DNA of 20,237 nt, taken from positions 1-20,237 of the forward strand of contig SGPL01000584.1 of assembly GCA_004802705.1 (NCBI GenBank), written 5' to 3'. The stretch comes from Bondarzewia mesenterica (lineage: Eukaryota > Basidiomycota > Agaricomycetes > Russulales > Bondarzewiaceae). Positions within the stretch are counted from its first letter, which is position 1. Every line of letters begins with the position of its first letter. This document shows, in pieces, positions 19,679 to 20,237 of the stretch. The notes under the pieces were generated by a model. It made no database searches and was not told the DNA's origin. It worked only from the letters and a program-made list of their open reading frames with translations. The translations under genes were made by a program, and so were the position numbers.

Positions 19679-20237
19679 TGACCTCTCTTCCGTCTTTCGT
19701 CGAGCTCATGGCGTCTCTCGGACTCGAAGACGAGGCTTCATTCCCCCACTTTTCCCCCGTATGCTGCCGTCCCCGTTCTTCTTCCAACGCGACATCTTCC
19801 TCGTCCACTCAAGATGACGAGCCGGCTTCCCCACGGCAACAGCATCATCCTACGGGCAAATACCTCCTTGTCCCTTCCCATCACACCCGCTCTAGCAGCG
19901 CTGGCATAGACTTGGATCTTGACGTGCCCAGCGTTTCGCGCCGCGGGCGAGGGAGATATGCTCCCTATTCGGCTGCACATGTCAGTGATCCGCCAGTGTA
20001 CCTTGCACTTCCCGCTACTTAAAATTGGTTTCTAGGTTCCCAGAAAAATGAGCATGCCTGCAGTATTTGCCGAGGCAGATGCCAGTGACACGCCGAAGCG
20101 AGTGAGTGTCTTTGCTTATCTGATTAAGAAAGGAGCGATGGTGGTGACCGCTGTGCCCGACAGGCTCTCTCGACTTCCCCTTTGCATTCAGCGGCGTCGC
20201 CTCGGTCCATACGGGGCTCTAGATCGGATCGCGCTCG
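19678..20237 (+). CDS. Ser-rich protein, unrecognised, 3' end beyond the window
   Basis: Partial gene. Exons 19678-19980, 20036-20101 and 20164 to the edge are joined by introns of 55 and 62 nt (donors GTCAGT and GTGAGT, both phase 0) and stay in frame. The protein begins MTSLPSFVELMASLGLEDEA, then is Ser/Pro/His-rich and apparently disordered, with RRGRGRYAPYSAAH before the first intron. A short hydrophobic start followed by low-complexity sequence resembles uncharacterised regulatory-type proteins of mushrooms, but I cannot assign a family. Start chosen at 19678 (G at -3); the frame is open further upstream without an ATG. Confidence 0.7.

Noticed and set aside
1..20237. tRNA genes, CRISPR arrays, transposons or a biosynthetic or defence gene cluster
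   Set aside because: I looked for B-box-like GTTCGA contexts, spaced direct repeats, terminal repeats and clustered enzymes and found none that hold up; the genes present belong to unrelated pathways.

Overview
This is a gene-dense stretch of a filamentous fungus, most likely a basidiomycete of the Agaricomycetes. Protein-coding genes are split by many short GT-AG introns (mostly 45-90 nt, often with CTGAC/CTAAC-like branch sites). A DUF6593-type protein, a family I know from mushroom-forming fungi, also points there. There are no Shine-Dalgarno operons, CRISPR arrays, integrases or transposases. Three isolated N bases (493, 8533, 19617) and two homopolymer frameshifts in one conserved gene suggest draft-quality sequence.

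Layout, left to right. 1-1329: no assignable gene; the right part is probably 3' UTR. 1330-3478 (-): HSF-type transcription factor, 5 exons, 611 aa. 3479-4722: promoter of that gene, a long pyrimidine-rich tract, then the probable 3' UTR of the next gene. 4723-7473 (-): AGC protein kinase of the Fpk1/NRC-2 (flippase kinase) family, 9 exons, about 692 aa once two 1-nt homopolymer frameshifts are allowed for. 7474-9926: mostly unassigned, with a weak 4-exon minus-strand model (8633-9381). 9927-12761 (+): DHA2-type MFS transporter resembling the vacuolar amino-acid/drug carriers Vba/Fnx, 20 exons, 569 aa. 12969-13241 (-): small one-membrane-segment protein. 13562-13921 (+): mitochondrial ribosomal protein uS14m. 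14187-16071 (-): bZIP factor with a C-terminal DUF3425-like region, 10 exons, 453 aa. 16072-17571: long unassigned region. 17572-18327 (+): DUF6593-like protein, 5 exons, 174 aa. 18373-18721 (-): RNA polymerase I/II/III shared subunit Rpb12, 3 exons, 69 aa. 19678-window end (+): N-terminal part of an unrecognised Ser-rich protein.

The neighbours do not form an obvious pathway or biosynthetic cluster. They are housekeeping genes (Rpb12, uS14m), regulators (HSF-domain factor, bZIP, flippase kinase) and a transporter, in mixed convergent and divergent arrangements. Two arrangements may matter for regulation: a divergent uS14m/small-membrane-protein pair sharing about 320 bp, and a convergent DUF6593/rpb12 pair whose stop codons are only 45 bp apart. 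I see no sign of a new defence, mobile or biosynthetic system. The more unusual observations are the kinase frameshifts, the micro-exon-rich transporter, an alternative 3' end in the HSF-type gene and repeat/palindrome structures in promoters. All exon boundaries were derived by hand from splice signals, frame continuity and family similarity.
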